From JBBSUX01 sp038234045 (GTDB lineage Bacteria; Pseudomonadota; Gammaproteobacteria; Burkholderiales; Burkholderiaceae_C), in contig JBBSUX010000127.1 of NCBI GenBank assembly GCA_038234045.1, positions 1 through 9,605 of the forward strand: a DNA stretch of 9,605 bases, read 5' to 3'. Position 1 is the first letter of the stretch. Each line of letters starts with the position of its first letter. Shown in pieces: positions 1-7,238 of this stretch. Under the pieces are notes generated by a model. It was not told the origin of the DNA and ran no database searches. It saw only the letters and a list, made by a program, of their open reading frames with translations. The position numbers and the translations under genes were made by a program.

Positions 1-951
1 CACCATCATGGCCTTGACCGGCCGCAGCGATGGTTCGTGACTGGCGTGCGGCAGCTGTTCTGCCAACCAGCGGCGCAGCGTATCGGTTCCCAGCATCATG
101 AGAGCGTGGCGCACCGACTCGACGCCGCTTCGCAAGCCGACACCCGGGGAGTTGGCATGCACCAGAAAGCGGTGCATCAGGATCGGATCCTCGCAAAGCG
201 TGCGCTCCACCATTTCGGCAGGGCGGTCGGCCTCCAGCGCCTTGAGCGTCGCCAGAACGATCACATGGTCGGGCTGCAAGGGCGCATGACGCAGGCTGTG
301 AACGACATCTTCGGCCGGCCAGTCCGCCACGGCGAATGCGCCGCACCGGTCGAGGCAGTATTCCATCAGCGCCCGGCTTTCCACCCCGCCGAAGATGTGG
401 CCGCCGGGAAGTCTTCCGGCTGGCAAACTTTCGCCGGGTCCCTGCGGCCTGAGCGCATCGCGCAGTGCTGCTGCTGCCCATCCGGCTGAAAGCGTCAGCC
501 AGCGGCGCTTGAACCCCGGAACCAAGCGGGGTTCGGGAACCTGATCGGTATCGCCCCGCCACATGGTGGCCACGCCGCGCTGCTGGCCGCGAAGAACTGC
601 TTCGGCAAGCGCCGGTCGGTCCTGCAGGAGCGCTTGCTCCACCATGATCGTCGGCGCAAAGAGGCCGCTGGTGGCAAACGTCTTTCTTTCGGCGCGCACC
701 GGCCGCTCGACGTGGTCGAGCAGGTCCATCAGCAGCGCTGCCGATTGCGGTATCAGAAAGATCGGTGGAGCGTCGTGCGGCAAGCTGTCATGCAGCGCTT
801 CAAGCAGTTGCAACGCGCGCGGCGGCGGCTCGGTAGCGTCCGCAGTCGTAGGGAGCAACTGGATATACAGCGCCACGCCTGCGAGCGTGCGCGCGGGTCC
901 CCAGAGCGGCTGGTAGCAGAGAGTGAGTCGGTCGAGGACGGAAGCCGTCAT
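1..951 (-). CDS. Degenerate EAL-like plus HDOD domain protein, 3' end outside window
   Basis: The reading frame is open from ATG at 951 to the left edge (317 codons, no stop), so the C-terminus is missing. Residues about 223-317 look like the start of an HDOD domain: DPILMHRFLVHANSPGVG at about 255-272, then VRHALMMLG and TLRRWL. This matches the family pattern of an acidic-Pro pair, a helix ending in N-S, and an R-A-LLG helix. The N-terminal 220 residues, beginning MTASVLDRLTLCYQPLW, resemble the EAL-derived half of YuxH/CdgJ-type proteins. I see no catalytic ExLxR motif, so cyclic-di-GMP hydrolysis is unlikely. HDOD proteins act as non-enzymatic signalling scaffolds, some affecting motility. 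The gene follows flgL by 91 bp in the same direction, so co-transcription is plausible but unproven. No clear Shine-Dalgarno precedes ATG 951 or the in-frame ATG at 966, so the start is uncertain by five codons. The HDOD call is fairly sure; the role is not. Confidence 0.8.
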   Translation of the reverse strand, partial: MTASVLDRLTLCYQPLWGPARTLAGVALYIQLLPTTADATEPPPRALQLLEALHDSLPHDAPPIFLIPQSAALLMDLLDHVERPVRAERKTFATSGLFAPTIMVEQALLQDRPALAEAVLRGQQRGVATMWRGDTDQVPEPRLVPGFKRRWLTLSAGWAAAALRDALRPQGPGESLPAGRLPGGHIFGGVESRALMEYCLDRCGAFAVADWPAEDVVHSLRHAPLQPDHVIVLATLKALEADRPAEMVERTLCEDPILMHRFLVHANSPGVGLRSGVESVRHALMMLGTDTLRRWLAEQLPHASHEPSLRPVKAMMV

Positions 952-1042
952 GTCAGTGGGCCGCATACGGCCATGGCGGATAGGAGCGTAACAGCGGGCG
1001 CTGAAAGTAAAGCTCGTGTTGAATGAGGAGCCTCGAGACCGA
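952..1042. other. flgL to HDOD-gene spacer
   Basis: 91 bases. It holds a weak CAGC-GCCC-GCTG hairpin near the middle but no U-tract, and I recognise no promoter. Nothing here clearly ends the flagellar transcript, so readthrough into the HDOD gene is possible. Confidence 0.4.
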
Positions 1043-2263
1043 TCAACTGATGAAGTTGAAAAGCGAAAGCTTCTGGATCTGCGCGTACGACTGGAGAGCA
1101 GCGGAATAGCCGGTCTGCTGGTTCTGAAAATCCGAGAGCCCTTTGATCAGATCGAGGTCTTCGGCGCTGGAGCGCTCGCCCTCGGCCTGTGTGCTTTTTG
1201 CCGTGTTGCTGTCGCTGATGCGGTCTGCGCGGTTGAGCATATCGCCGGCGAAACCGCGCGCGGCCTGCACCCGCGCCATGCCGGCGTCGATCTGCGAAAG
1301 GGATTGCGCCAGCCCGGTCGAAAGTGCCCCGGTACCGGATGGCGCGTTGCGGATGCCGGCGATGGCCTGGTCCATCACCGCGAAGAGATCAGAGGTGCTG
1401 CTCGGCGTCACTTGCAGCGTGTCGCCATTGGCAGGGATGCCTTTGGGAGCGAGCGAAATGCCGTCGAACGAGATGGCCTGGCCGGACTTGTAAGTGCCTG
1501 TGGAAGCACCCGTCACCGGAGCCGCGTTGGTGGTGGTATCGGTAACGGTGTAGGTGGCCGCGCCGGTCGTGGGATCGACCGCAAAGGCGATGCTGTAGCC
1601 GTGCGATAGCACCGCCCCAGGATTGGGAACCTGCCCGGTATCAGACGAGATGCCGCCGGTATTGCCCGCTCCGGTGGCAACGCTGAAGGTGCCATTGCCG
1701 GTGGGCACGCTCATGAAGGTACCCTGGCCGTCGATGGTGGGCGAGACCCCGGCATCACCGCCGTTGCGCTGCCCGCCGAGGCCGTTGAACTGCACCGGAT
1801 TTCCGTTGGTGAACGGCGCGTCGATGCTGCCCAGCCCTGAGAAAAGCGGCACGCCGTTGCTGTCCTGCCGGTTCGAATAGCTGAAGATCTGGTCGCGCAA
1901 GGTGGTCAGTTGCTGGGCGATGCTGGCCCGGTCGCTGGCGTTGAGGGTGCCGTTGCCGGCATTGACTACCAGCTGCCGGAAGGTTTGCAACGCGTCGGTG
2001 GTATCGCCCAGCGTGGATTCGGCTTGAGCGACCGTGTCGCGCTGTGCCATCAGCGCGCGCTGATCGGACGCGACCCGCGCAATCCGTGTGGTGGCGCGCT
2101 CCGCCTGGGCAGCTGACGTGGGGTCGTCGCTGGCGCGCGTCACCCGCTTGCCCGAAGTGAGGTTTTCCTGCAGCTGCGACAGGCTCGATTGGCGCGTCTG
2201 CAGATTGTTGATAGCACTGGCGTAACTGCTGGCAGTGCCGACGCGCGACAAGGTGTTGCTCAT
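1043..2263 (-). CDS. flgL: Flagellar hook-associated protein 3 (hook-filament junction)
   Basis: FlgL (HAP3) forms the second junction layer between the hook/FlgK and the flagellin filament and is exported through the flagellar type III apparatus. The 406-residue product starts MSNTLSRVGTASSYASAIN and continues with the flagellin-like N-terminal helical segment, including ENLTSGKRVTRASDDP. It ends with a helical flagellin-type C-terminus closing in IQKLSLFNFIS. The two terminal coiled regions flank a Gly/Ser/Thr-rich middle (roughly residues 140-310) expected to be surface exposed. It is clearly longer than the enteric protein (about 317 residues), and the extra length is in that middle. A stretch at about 221-288 (HGYSIAFAV to GDTLQVTPS) resembles one in FlgK. 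The start at 2263 is set by a GAGG site nine bases upstream that overlaps the flgK stop codon. It is the last structural gene of the operon. The assignment is secure. Confidence 0.96.
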   Translation of the reverse strand: MSNTLSRVGTASSYASAINNLQTRQSSLSQLQENLTSGKRVTRASDDPTSAAQAERATTRIARVASDQRALMAQRDTVAQAESTLGDTTDALQTFRQLVVNAGNGTLNASDRASIAQQLTTLRDQIFSYSNRQDSNGVPLFSGLGSIDAPFTNGNPVQFNGLGGQRNGGDAGVSPTIDGQGTFMSVPTGNGTFSVATGAGNTGGISSDTGQVPNPGAVLSHGYSIAFAVDPTTGAATYTVTDTTTNAAPVTGASTGTYKSGQAISFDGISLAPKGIPANGDTLQVTPSSTSDLFAVMDQAIAGIRNAPSGTGALSTGLAQSLSQIDAGMARVQAARGFAGDMLNRADRISDSNTAKSTQAEGERSSAEDLDLIKGLSDFQNQQTGYSAALQSYAQIQKLSLFNFIS

Positions 2264-2272
2264 GCTTCAGGG

Positions 2273-2276
2273 CCTC
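2273..2276 (-). promoter_or_regulatory. Ribosome-binding site of flgL overlapping the flgK stop
   Basis: GAGG on the minus strand, nine bases before the flgL ATG, sharing bases with the flgK TGA in the string GTTGAGGCC. The arrangement is the same as at the flgJ-flgK junction. Confidence 0.75.
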
Positions 2277-4275
2277 AACCGGCAACGGTCTGGATGACCG
2301 TGTTGAAAATGGTTTGTGCGATCTGGATCATCTTGGCCGACGCCTGGTAGGCCTGCTGGTATTGCAAAAGCTTGCCGGCTTCTTCGTCCAGATTCACGCC
2401 CGAGATCGATGCAGCATCGGCCTTCAGGCCTTGCGCAATGGAATCGGACACGCCCGCAGTGAACTGCGCGCTCTGTACCCGCGTGCCGATCTGTGACATC
2501 AGGCCGGCGAAGCCATCGGAAAGCGGTGCGCCGTCGTAAGTGGGTTTGTCGCGCAGACTGGCCAGTGCGTCCGCATTGCCTGCCGTCGTCTTGATCGGGC
2601 CGCCGATGGTCGAAACCGGTGTCGCGGTAGCCGTGGTCGGCCACGCCGCCGGATCGCGCAAGGGGGTATCGATGGTCCCGTCATTGGCTTGCACCAGCAG
2701 CAGGTCGCCTGCCTTGGGCGCTCCGCTGAGAGTCAGTTGCCAGCCATTGGCTGTGATGGGTGTGCCCGGGGCGTAAGCAATGCTGGTGGCCGAAGGCGGC
2801 AAGGTGTAGCTTGTCGGTGAATCGAACTTGATCACCACGTTGGCGGCGGGCCCGGCGAACTGCGGGCCCACCGCAAGGCCTTGAACCGTCACGGTGCCCT
2901 GGTTGTCCTGCGCGGCCGAGACCACTACCGGGCTGCCGATGGCCAGCTGCCGTGGCGATGCAAATTGGGTGCCCATCTGTGCCGCGGCAGTCGCATAGGG
3001 TTTCACGGTGAAACTGTCACCCGCCACAGGCGAAGGGCTGCCCGGCGTGCTGAAGACCAGCCCGTCCACGGAGGCTGATCCGGCGGCGGGCGGCGTAATG
3101 CTGGTATCGAACGCCTGGGAGCTGCCGTCGGAAACACGCACCATCGTCCCGGTCGTACTGGTGGTGAAGCTCACCTGATAGTCCGATGCTGCCAGTTGGG
3201 TAGCGTCGGTCACCGTGGCGCTCAGCGTCGCATAGACGCCTGCAGTCGCTGTGTTGGCGCTGGCGCGATACCCGTCCGGGATCGTCACCGGCTTGAACAG
3301 GTTGCCTCCGGCATTGCCGTCAAGATCAAGCCCCACCCGATGCTGCGCATTGACTTCGGAAGAGGTGGCTGTTGCCATACGCCCCAGCAGATTGCGCGCC
3401 TCGGCAATGTCGGTATTGTTCACCCGCAGCAGACCCGCCATTTCGCCGCCGCCGATCGAGTTCTCGTCAAAAACGGTGCTGGTGCTGGTGCCCGGGCGGC
3501 CCACAGCGAGCCGCAGGCGTGACGGATCGCCGGCCGGATCGGCCACCAGGGAGACGGTACTGGTCGTGGTGCCAAGGACCACCGGCTGGCTACCGATGAA
3601 CACGTTGATCGAGCCATCGTCCTGCGCCACCTGGGTCGTCTGCACGAACTTGTTCAGGTTGTCGATGAGCGTGTCGCGTTTGTCCATCAGATCATTGGGC
3701 GCCTGGTTGCGACCGGTGGCATTGGCGATCTGCTGGTTGACATCGGCGATGCGGCTCACCAGATCGTTGACCGATCCGAGGTCGTTGCCAAGCTGCTCCT
3801 TGGTGCCGCTTTGCAATTGATCGAGCTGGGTAGACGCCTGGGTAAAACGGGTCGCCAGCTCCTGGGCCTGCGTCAGCACAACCGACCGGGCAGTGAGATC
3901 GCTCGGCGCGGTGGCGACGCTGGAAAAGGAATTGAGCATGTCGGTGATCGCAGCACCGAGCCCTTTGGATCCACCCGGAAAGATGTCCTCGATCTGGCCG
4001 AGCTTGGTGGAGCGGGCCGAGTCCGATGCGGATACAGCGTTGGCGAGCGTGGATTGCCGCGTCAGGAAATCGCTGTGCTGCCGCACCACATTGGCTATGT
4101 TGACCCCGCGGCCGATGTAGCCGCCGCCGGTGTACTGGCTACCGGCGGATTCAAGCAGCACCGTCTGGCGCGAATAGCCCGGCGTGTTGACGTTGGCAAT
4201 GTTGTGGCCAATGGTCTGCAACGCAGCCTGGTTGGCCAGCAGAGCGCCGTTTCCGACGTTGAGGAGACTGCCCAT
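2275..4275 (-). CDS. flgK: Flagellar hook-associated protein 1 (hook-filament junction)
   Basis: FlgK (HAP1) is the first junction protein on the hook tip. The 666-residue product opens with the rod/hook family N-terminus, including IGHNIANVNTPGYSRQ at residues 22-37, the version with PGYSRQ typical of FlgK. It ends with a long amphipathic helix (from about residue 638, QYQQAYQASAKMIQIAQTIF) that packs with the N-terminal helix in the D0 core. A NxxxALDR-like helical D1 segment (residues about 50-210) precedes a large Gly/Thr/Ala-rich centre. The protein is over 100 residues longer than the enteric one (about 547); the excess lies in this variable outer domain. It includes a module at about 365-428 (DYQVSFTTSTTG to GDSFTVKP). 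The start at 4275 has GAGG eight bases upstream, within the end of flgJ, and the gap to flgJ is only 10 bases. flgL follows after 11 bases. The assignment is secure. Confidence 0.97.
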   Translation of the reverse strand: MGSLLNVGNGALLANQAALQTIGHNIANVNTPGYSRQTVLLESAGSQYTGGGYIGRGVNIANVVRQHSDFLTRQSTLANAVSASDSARSTKLGQIEDIFPGGSKGLGAAITDMLNSFSSVATAPSDLTARSVVLTQAQELATRFTQASTQLDQLQSGTKEQLGNDLGSVNDLVSRIADVNQQIANATGRNQAPNDLMDKRDTLIDNLNKFVQTTQVAQDDGSINVFIGSQPVVLGTTTSTVSLVADPAGDPSRLRLAVGRPGTSTSTVFDENSIGGGEMAGLLRVNNTDIAEARNLLGRMATATSSEVNAQHRVGLDLDGNAGGNLFKPVTIPDGYRASANTATAGVYATLSATVTDATQLAASDYQVSFTTSTTGTMVRVSDGSSQAFDTSITPPAAGSASVDGLVFSTPGSPSPVAGDSFTVKPYATAAAQMGTQFASPRQLAIGSPVVVSAAQDNQGTVTVQGLAVGPQFAGPAANVVIKFDSPTSYTLPPSATSIAYAPGTPITANGWQLTLSGAPKAGDLLLVQANDGTIDTPLRDPAAWPTTATATPVSTIGGPIKTTAGNADALASLRDKPTYDGAPLSDGFAGLMSQIGTRVQSAQFTAGVSDSIAQGLKADAASISGVNLDEEAGKLLQYQQAYQASAKMIQIAQTIFNTVIQTVAG

Positions 4276-4283
4276 GATGTTGG

Positions 4284-4287
4284 CCTC
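4284..4287 (-). promoter_or_regulatory. Ribosome-binding site of flgK overlapping the flgJ stop
   Basis: GAGG on the minus strand, eight bases before the flgK ATG, sharing bases with the flgJ TGA in the string GTTGAGGCC. A ribosome finishing flgJ would be over this site, which suggests translational coupling. Confidence 0.75.
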
Positions 4288-5209
4288 AACTGGTCTGCTG
4301 CTGCCACTGGGCGGCGCTGGCGATGGCCCGGCTCAGCTTGGTTGCGTAGGCAGGGTCGGTCGCATAGCCGGCGCGCTTGAGCTCAAGCGCGTAAGCCTGT
4401 GCGTTGGCCGTCTTCTCACGGGCCTTGGCATAGCGCGGGTTGTCGTTGATGAGCTTTGCGTAGTCGCGAAAGGAATCGTCGTACGAGTCGTAGGCCCTGA
4501 AGCGCGCCACTGTCTTGTGCGGCTTGCCGTTGACGTACTCGGTCGTCGTGACATCCACCGTGCGCCCCTTCCAGTCACTACTGGCCTTGATGCCGAAAAG
4601 GTTGTGCGAGGGCGCGCCGCCACGGCTGCGAATCTCATGCCGTCCCCAGCCCGTCTCATGCCCAGCTTGCCCCAGCATGAAGGAAGCCGGAATGCCGCTT
4701 TCAGTAGCAACGCGCTCGGCTGCATCCTCATGCTGTTGCACGAAGTCACCCGCCGGAGCGCCTGTGGTTTTTGTCACAGTCGTCGCATTCGTCGCATTCG
4801 TCGCATTCGTCGATGCGGCGGTGCGATGCAGCAAATGATTGATCGCAGGAGCCGTGCTCCGCTTGGCTGGCGACGCCGGATCGTCCACGTCGGTGCCCGC
4901 CGTCTGGTGTGAAAGCTGCTTCTCGATCAAAGCCGACAGCCCGCCGGGCTGACCCGACATCTTCACCGCGAACTGCTGATCGAGCATGTCGGTACTCAGC
5001 TTCTCGCCAGCGCTGTCGTTCAGGCCCGACTTCATCGTTGCCTGCCGCATGCTCTTGAGCAGCTCGCGCATGAAAAGCGACTCGAACTGCTTGGCCGCTT
5101 CCTTGATGGCCGCCGGCGATTTTTCCTGCCCCGCCTTCAGCTTCAAGGTATCAAGCGATCGCGAATCGGCCGCAAGCGCGTTGCTGGAAACCAAAGACGA
5201 ATAAGACAT
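4286..5209 (-). CDS. flgJ: Rod cap / peptidoglycan hydrolase FlgJ (dual domain)
   Basis: FlgJ is exported to the periplasm, caps the rod during assembly, and locally digests peptidoglycan so that the rod can cross it. The 307-residue product has both expected domains. Residues about 30-100 form the rod-binding domain (AAKQFESLFMRELLKSMRQA and DMLDQQFAVKMSGQPGGL). Residues about 155-300 form the glucosaminidase/muramidase domain (IPASFMLGQAGHETGWG, PSHNLFGIKAS, YATDPAYATKL). Glu185 in HETGWG is at the position of the essential Glu of the family. A Thr/Asn/Ala linker with three exact TNA repeats (residues 134-142) separates the domains. The start is taken at 5209 because AAGGAG lies six bases upstream and MSYSSLVSSNALA gives a normal N-terminus. 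The frame stays open for 63 more codons, but that extension is the intergenic repeat. The length is typical. The assignment is secure. Confidence 0.96.
   Translation of the reverse strand: MSYSSLVSSNALAADSRSLDTLKLKAGQEKSPAAIKEAAKQFESLFMRELLKSMRQATMKSGLNDSAGEKLSTDMLDQQFAVKMSGQPGGLSALIEKQLSHQTAGTDVDDPASPAKRSTAPAINHLLHRTAASTNATNATNATTVTKTTGAPAGDFVQQHEDAAERVATESGIPASFMLGQAGHETGWGRHEIRSRGGAPSHNLFGIKASSDWKGRTVDVTTTEYVNGKPHKTVARFRAYDSYDDSFRDYAKLINDNPRYAKAREKTANAQAYALELKRAGYATDPAYATKLSRAIASAAQWQQQTS
4782..4808 (-). repeat. Three exact tandem 9-bp repeats inside flgJ
   Basis: The nine bases GTCGCATTC (plus strand) occur three times head to tail, followed by a partial GTCG. They encode Thr-Asn-Ala three times (residues 134-142) in the linker between the rod-cap and muramidase domains. 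As the unit is a multiple of three, gain or loss of copies would change linker length without breaking the frame. Confidence 0.9.
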
Positions 5210-5215
5210 CAGTAG

Positions 5216-5221
5216 CTCCTT
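5216..5221 (-). promoter_or_regulatory. Ribosome-binding site of flgJ
   Basis: AAGGAG on the minus strand, six bases before ATG at 5209. It is the strongest Shine-Dalgarno in the window and decides the flgJ start, since the frame is open far upstream. Confidence 0.85.
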
Positions 5222-5286
5222 CCAGCGGCGCGGGGCGCATCGGCGACCGCAGCGCGGCACCGGCTGTTTTCGAGGGCACAGCTGAT

Positions 5287-5364
5287 CCGGCTTTGCCGGT
5301 CGGCCAGTGCCGCCCCCGGTAGGGGGTTGGCGAAGTGACACGCAGTGCACGTAGCCTGGGGGGG
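5287..5364 (-). repeat. Dispersed intergenic repeat, copy A (after flgI)
   Basis: Read on the minus strand, it starts two bases after the flgI stop codon with a run of seven C, continues CACTGCGTGTCACTTCGCCA, then a hairpin with stem CCCCC/GGGGG (5313-5317 with 5322-5326, four-base loop), and ends with a second hairpin CCGGC-AAA-GCCGG (5287-5299). It aligns over about 76 bases with copy B at 9048-9125, with differences mainly at single positions and in the first hairpin loop. The first hairpin keeps its pairing although its loop differs, which suggests RNA or cruciform structure matters. There is no U-tract, so it is not a classical intrinsic terminator. From memory it resembles a repeat common in Comamonadaceae genomes; that link is unverified. 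Confidence 0.8.
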
Positions 5365-5366
5365 AG

Positions 5367-6518
5367 TCATATGACCTCCAGCTCGGCGTTGAGCGCACCC
5401 GCTGCCTTGATCGCCTGAAGAATGGCCAGCAGATCCTGCGGCGTAGCGCCCAGTGCGTTCAGCGCACGCACCACGTCAGCCAGCTGTGACGATTGCGGCA
5501 CCTGCATCAGCACGCCGGGCTCCTGCTTGATCTGGATATCGCTCTTCTGCGCCACCACGGTCTGCCCGCGGCTGAAGGCTCCGGGCTGGCTGATGACGGG
5601 TGAGCTGCTGATGGTGATCGAAAGGTTGCCATGCGCGATGGCGCAGGGTCCGAGCGTTACCGCCTGATTCAGCACAATGGAGCCGGTGCGGGTGTTGATA
5701 ACCACCTTGGCTGCAGGAGCCGCCAGCTCGAGCGGCAACTCTTCGAGATCGGCGATGAAGCTGACCCGTGCATTCGGATCCGTAGGTGCCTGCACCTGCA
5801 CGGTACGGCCGTCCAGCGCCCGCGCCAGGCCACGTCCTATACGGGTATTGATCACATCGGCCACGCGACGGGCCGTCTGGAAGTCCGAGGCGTTGAGGTC
5901 GAGATTGATGAAGTCACCCTGCTGCAGGGGTGTGGCAACCGTACGTTCGACCTGGGCCCCATCGGGAATCCGGCCGGCGCTCAGATGGTTGATCTGCACC
6001 TTGCTGCCGCCGGCGGAGGCTCCGGCGCCACCTACCGCCACATTGCCTTGCGCCAGTGCGTAAATCTCACCGTCCACACCGCGCAATGGCGTGCTGATGA
6101 GGGTTCCGCCCTTGAGCGATTTGGAATTTCCCATCGACGAGACCACCACATCGATGGCCTGGCCGGGCTGCGCGAATGCCGGCAATTGCGCTGTAACGAT
6201 CACCGCTGCCACGTTCTTCAGCTGAAGTTGTGAAGCCGTGGCAGCCGGCAAGGTGATGCCGAGCTGCTGCAGATAGTTCGAAAGGCTCTGCGTGGTGAAC
6301 GGCATCTGCGTCGTCTGGTCACCCGTGCCGTCAAGGCCCACAACAAGCCCGTAGCCGGTCAGCTGGTTGCTGCGCACGCCCTGTACCGCCGCCACTTCCT
6401 TGATCCGCATTGCCCAGGCATTGGGCGCGGCAAGGCACAGCAGCATGGCGAACATACCCAGGAGAGCAGGCAGGGACGCCAGCCGGCGGCGAAGGGGGGA
6501 CGAGTCAGTGCGGCGCAT
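5367..6518 (-). CDS. flgI: Flagellar P-ring protein precursor
   Basis: FlgI forms the P-ring around the rod in the peptidoglycan layer and is Sec-exported. The 383-residue product starts with a basic segment (RRR at 10-12), a hydrophobic core (about 16-31), and a signal peptidase I site after NAWA (residue 36). This leaves a mature start MRIKEVAAVQGVRSNQLTGY, the family's hallmark. Later landmarks are GLVVGLDGTGDQT, LKGGTLISTPLRG, SAGRIPDGAQVER, VVRALNALGATPQDLLAILQ, and the terminal ELEVI. There is one cysteine in the mature chain (about residue 292, LGPCAIAHGNLS). The second, C-terminal cysteine of the enteric protein is replaced in AAGALNAELEVI. The gene begins 19 bases after flgH with no evident Shine-Dalgarno, so coupling to flgH translation is likely. 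Its stop is followed at once by a repeat element. The assignment is secure. Confidence 0.97.
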   Translation of the reverse strand: MRRTDSSPLRRRLASLPALLGMFAMLLCLAAPNAWAMRIKEVAAVQGVRSNQLTGYGLVVGLDGTGDQTTQMPFTTQSLSNYLQQLGITLPAATASQLQLKNVAAVIVTAQLPAFAQPGQAIDVVVSSMGNSKSLKGGTLISTPLRGVDGEIYALAQGNVAVGGAGASAGGSKVQINHLSAGRIPDGAQVERTVATPLQQGDFINLDLNASDFQTARRVADVINTRIGRGLARALDGRTVQVQAPTDPNARVSFIADLEELPLELAAPAAKVVINTRTGSIVLNQAVTLGPCAIAHGNLSITISSSPVISQPGAFSRGQTVVAQKSDIQIKQEPGVLMQVPQSSQLADVVRALNALGATPQDLLAILQAIKAAGALNAELEVI

Positions 6519-6537
6519 GGGATCATTCTGCGAGGGC

Positions 6538-7236
6538 TCAGAACGGCAGAACGGTCAAAAAGAAGCGGGATAGCCAGCCAACTGTCTGGGCTTCGTCCTG
6601 CACACCGCGGCCGCGCGACTCCACCCGAACATTGGCAACCTGGGTTGAAGATACAAAGCTGCCCGCCTGGATCGCCCGCGGATCGATGGTCCCGGAGAAC
6701 CGCAGCACATCGACGTTCTGGTTCACGCCGATCTGTTTTTCGCCGGTCACGACCAGATGCCCGTTCGGCAGCACCTGGATGACCGTGGCCGTGATGGCGC
6801 CTGAGAAGGTGTTGGCACTTTCGGTGCCACCCTTGCCGGCGAAGGTGTTGGCGTCAGATGCCCCGATGCCGGTTTTGGCGGCAAGCGATGATGCGCCGAA
6901 GAAGGGCAGGGCGGTGATTCCCGCTTTCACGCTTCCGTTGCGATCGATCGAGGAAGAAGATTTCTGGCTCGCGCTGACGTTTTCCACGATGGTGATCGTC
7001 ACCGTGTCGCCCACCAGGCGCGCGCGGCGATCCTCGAAAGACGGGCGATAGCTGGTGGTGCGAAACAGGCTGCCGGTTGCAGGCAGCGGCACCGGCGCGT
7101 TGTAGCTGACAGGCGGCGGAGTGGTGACAGGCATATCCACCTTGGGCGCCTGCTGCATGGTTTCGCAAGCGGTGCAAAGCAGCGCCACCGCCACCAGCAA
7201 CAGCAGGCGCAAGGAGGAAGTGGGGGAGGCGTTCAT
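6538..7236 (-). CDS. flgH: Flagellar L-ring lipoprotein precursor
   Basis: FlgH forms the outer-membrane L-ring. The 232-residue product has a lipoprotein signal: a hydrophobic run at about 9-20, then CTAC with the modified cysteine most likely Cys24, followed by Glu25 (not Asp), consistent with sorting to the outer membrane. The -3 residue is Cys rather than the usual Leu/Val, which is mildly atypical. The mature part shows the family landmarks in order: ARLVGDTVTITIVENVSAS, the short loop rich in Ser and Lys (QKSSSSIDRNGS), ITATVIQVLPNGHLVVTGEK, LRFSGTIDPRAI, STQVANVRVESRGRG, and the terminal VGWLSRFFLTVLPF. The start lies two bases after the flgG stop codon with only a weak AGGT upstream inside flgG, implying translational coupling. 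Length is normal for the family. The assignment is secure. Confidence 0.97.
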   Translation of the reverse strand: MNASPTSSLRLLLLVAVALLCTACETMQQAPKVDMPVTTPPPVSYNAPVPLPATGSLFRTTSYRPSFEDRRARLVGDTVTITIVENVSASQKSSSSIDRNGSVKAGITALPFFGASSLAAKTGIGASDANTFAGKGGTESANTFSGAITATVIQVLPNGHLVVTGEKQIGVNQNVDVLRFSGTIDPRAIQAGSFVSSTQVANVRVESRGRGVQDEAQTVGWLSRFFLTVLPF

Positions 7237-7238
7237 TT

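Noticed and set aside
37..1026. Plus-strand frames across the left end
   Set aside because: The minus strand carries a continuous frame with a clear HDOD signature over 1-951, which explains the open plus-strand frames.
3251..4912. Several long plus-strand frames opposite flgK and flgJ
   Set aside because: They mutually overlap, match no family and lie antisense to conserved flagellar genes.
5210..5398. In-frame N-terminal extension of flgJ by 63 codons
   Set aside because: The extension runs through the intergenic repeat and the end of flgI; a strong ribosome-binding site and normal FlgJ start lie at 5209.
5631..6233. Plus-strand reading frame (200 codons) opposite flgI
   Set aside because: It lies wholly antisense to a well-supported gene, with composition typical of antisense frames and no ribosome site.
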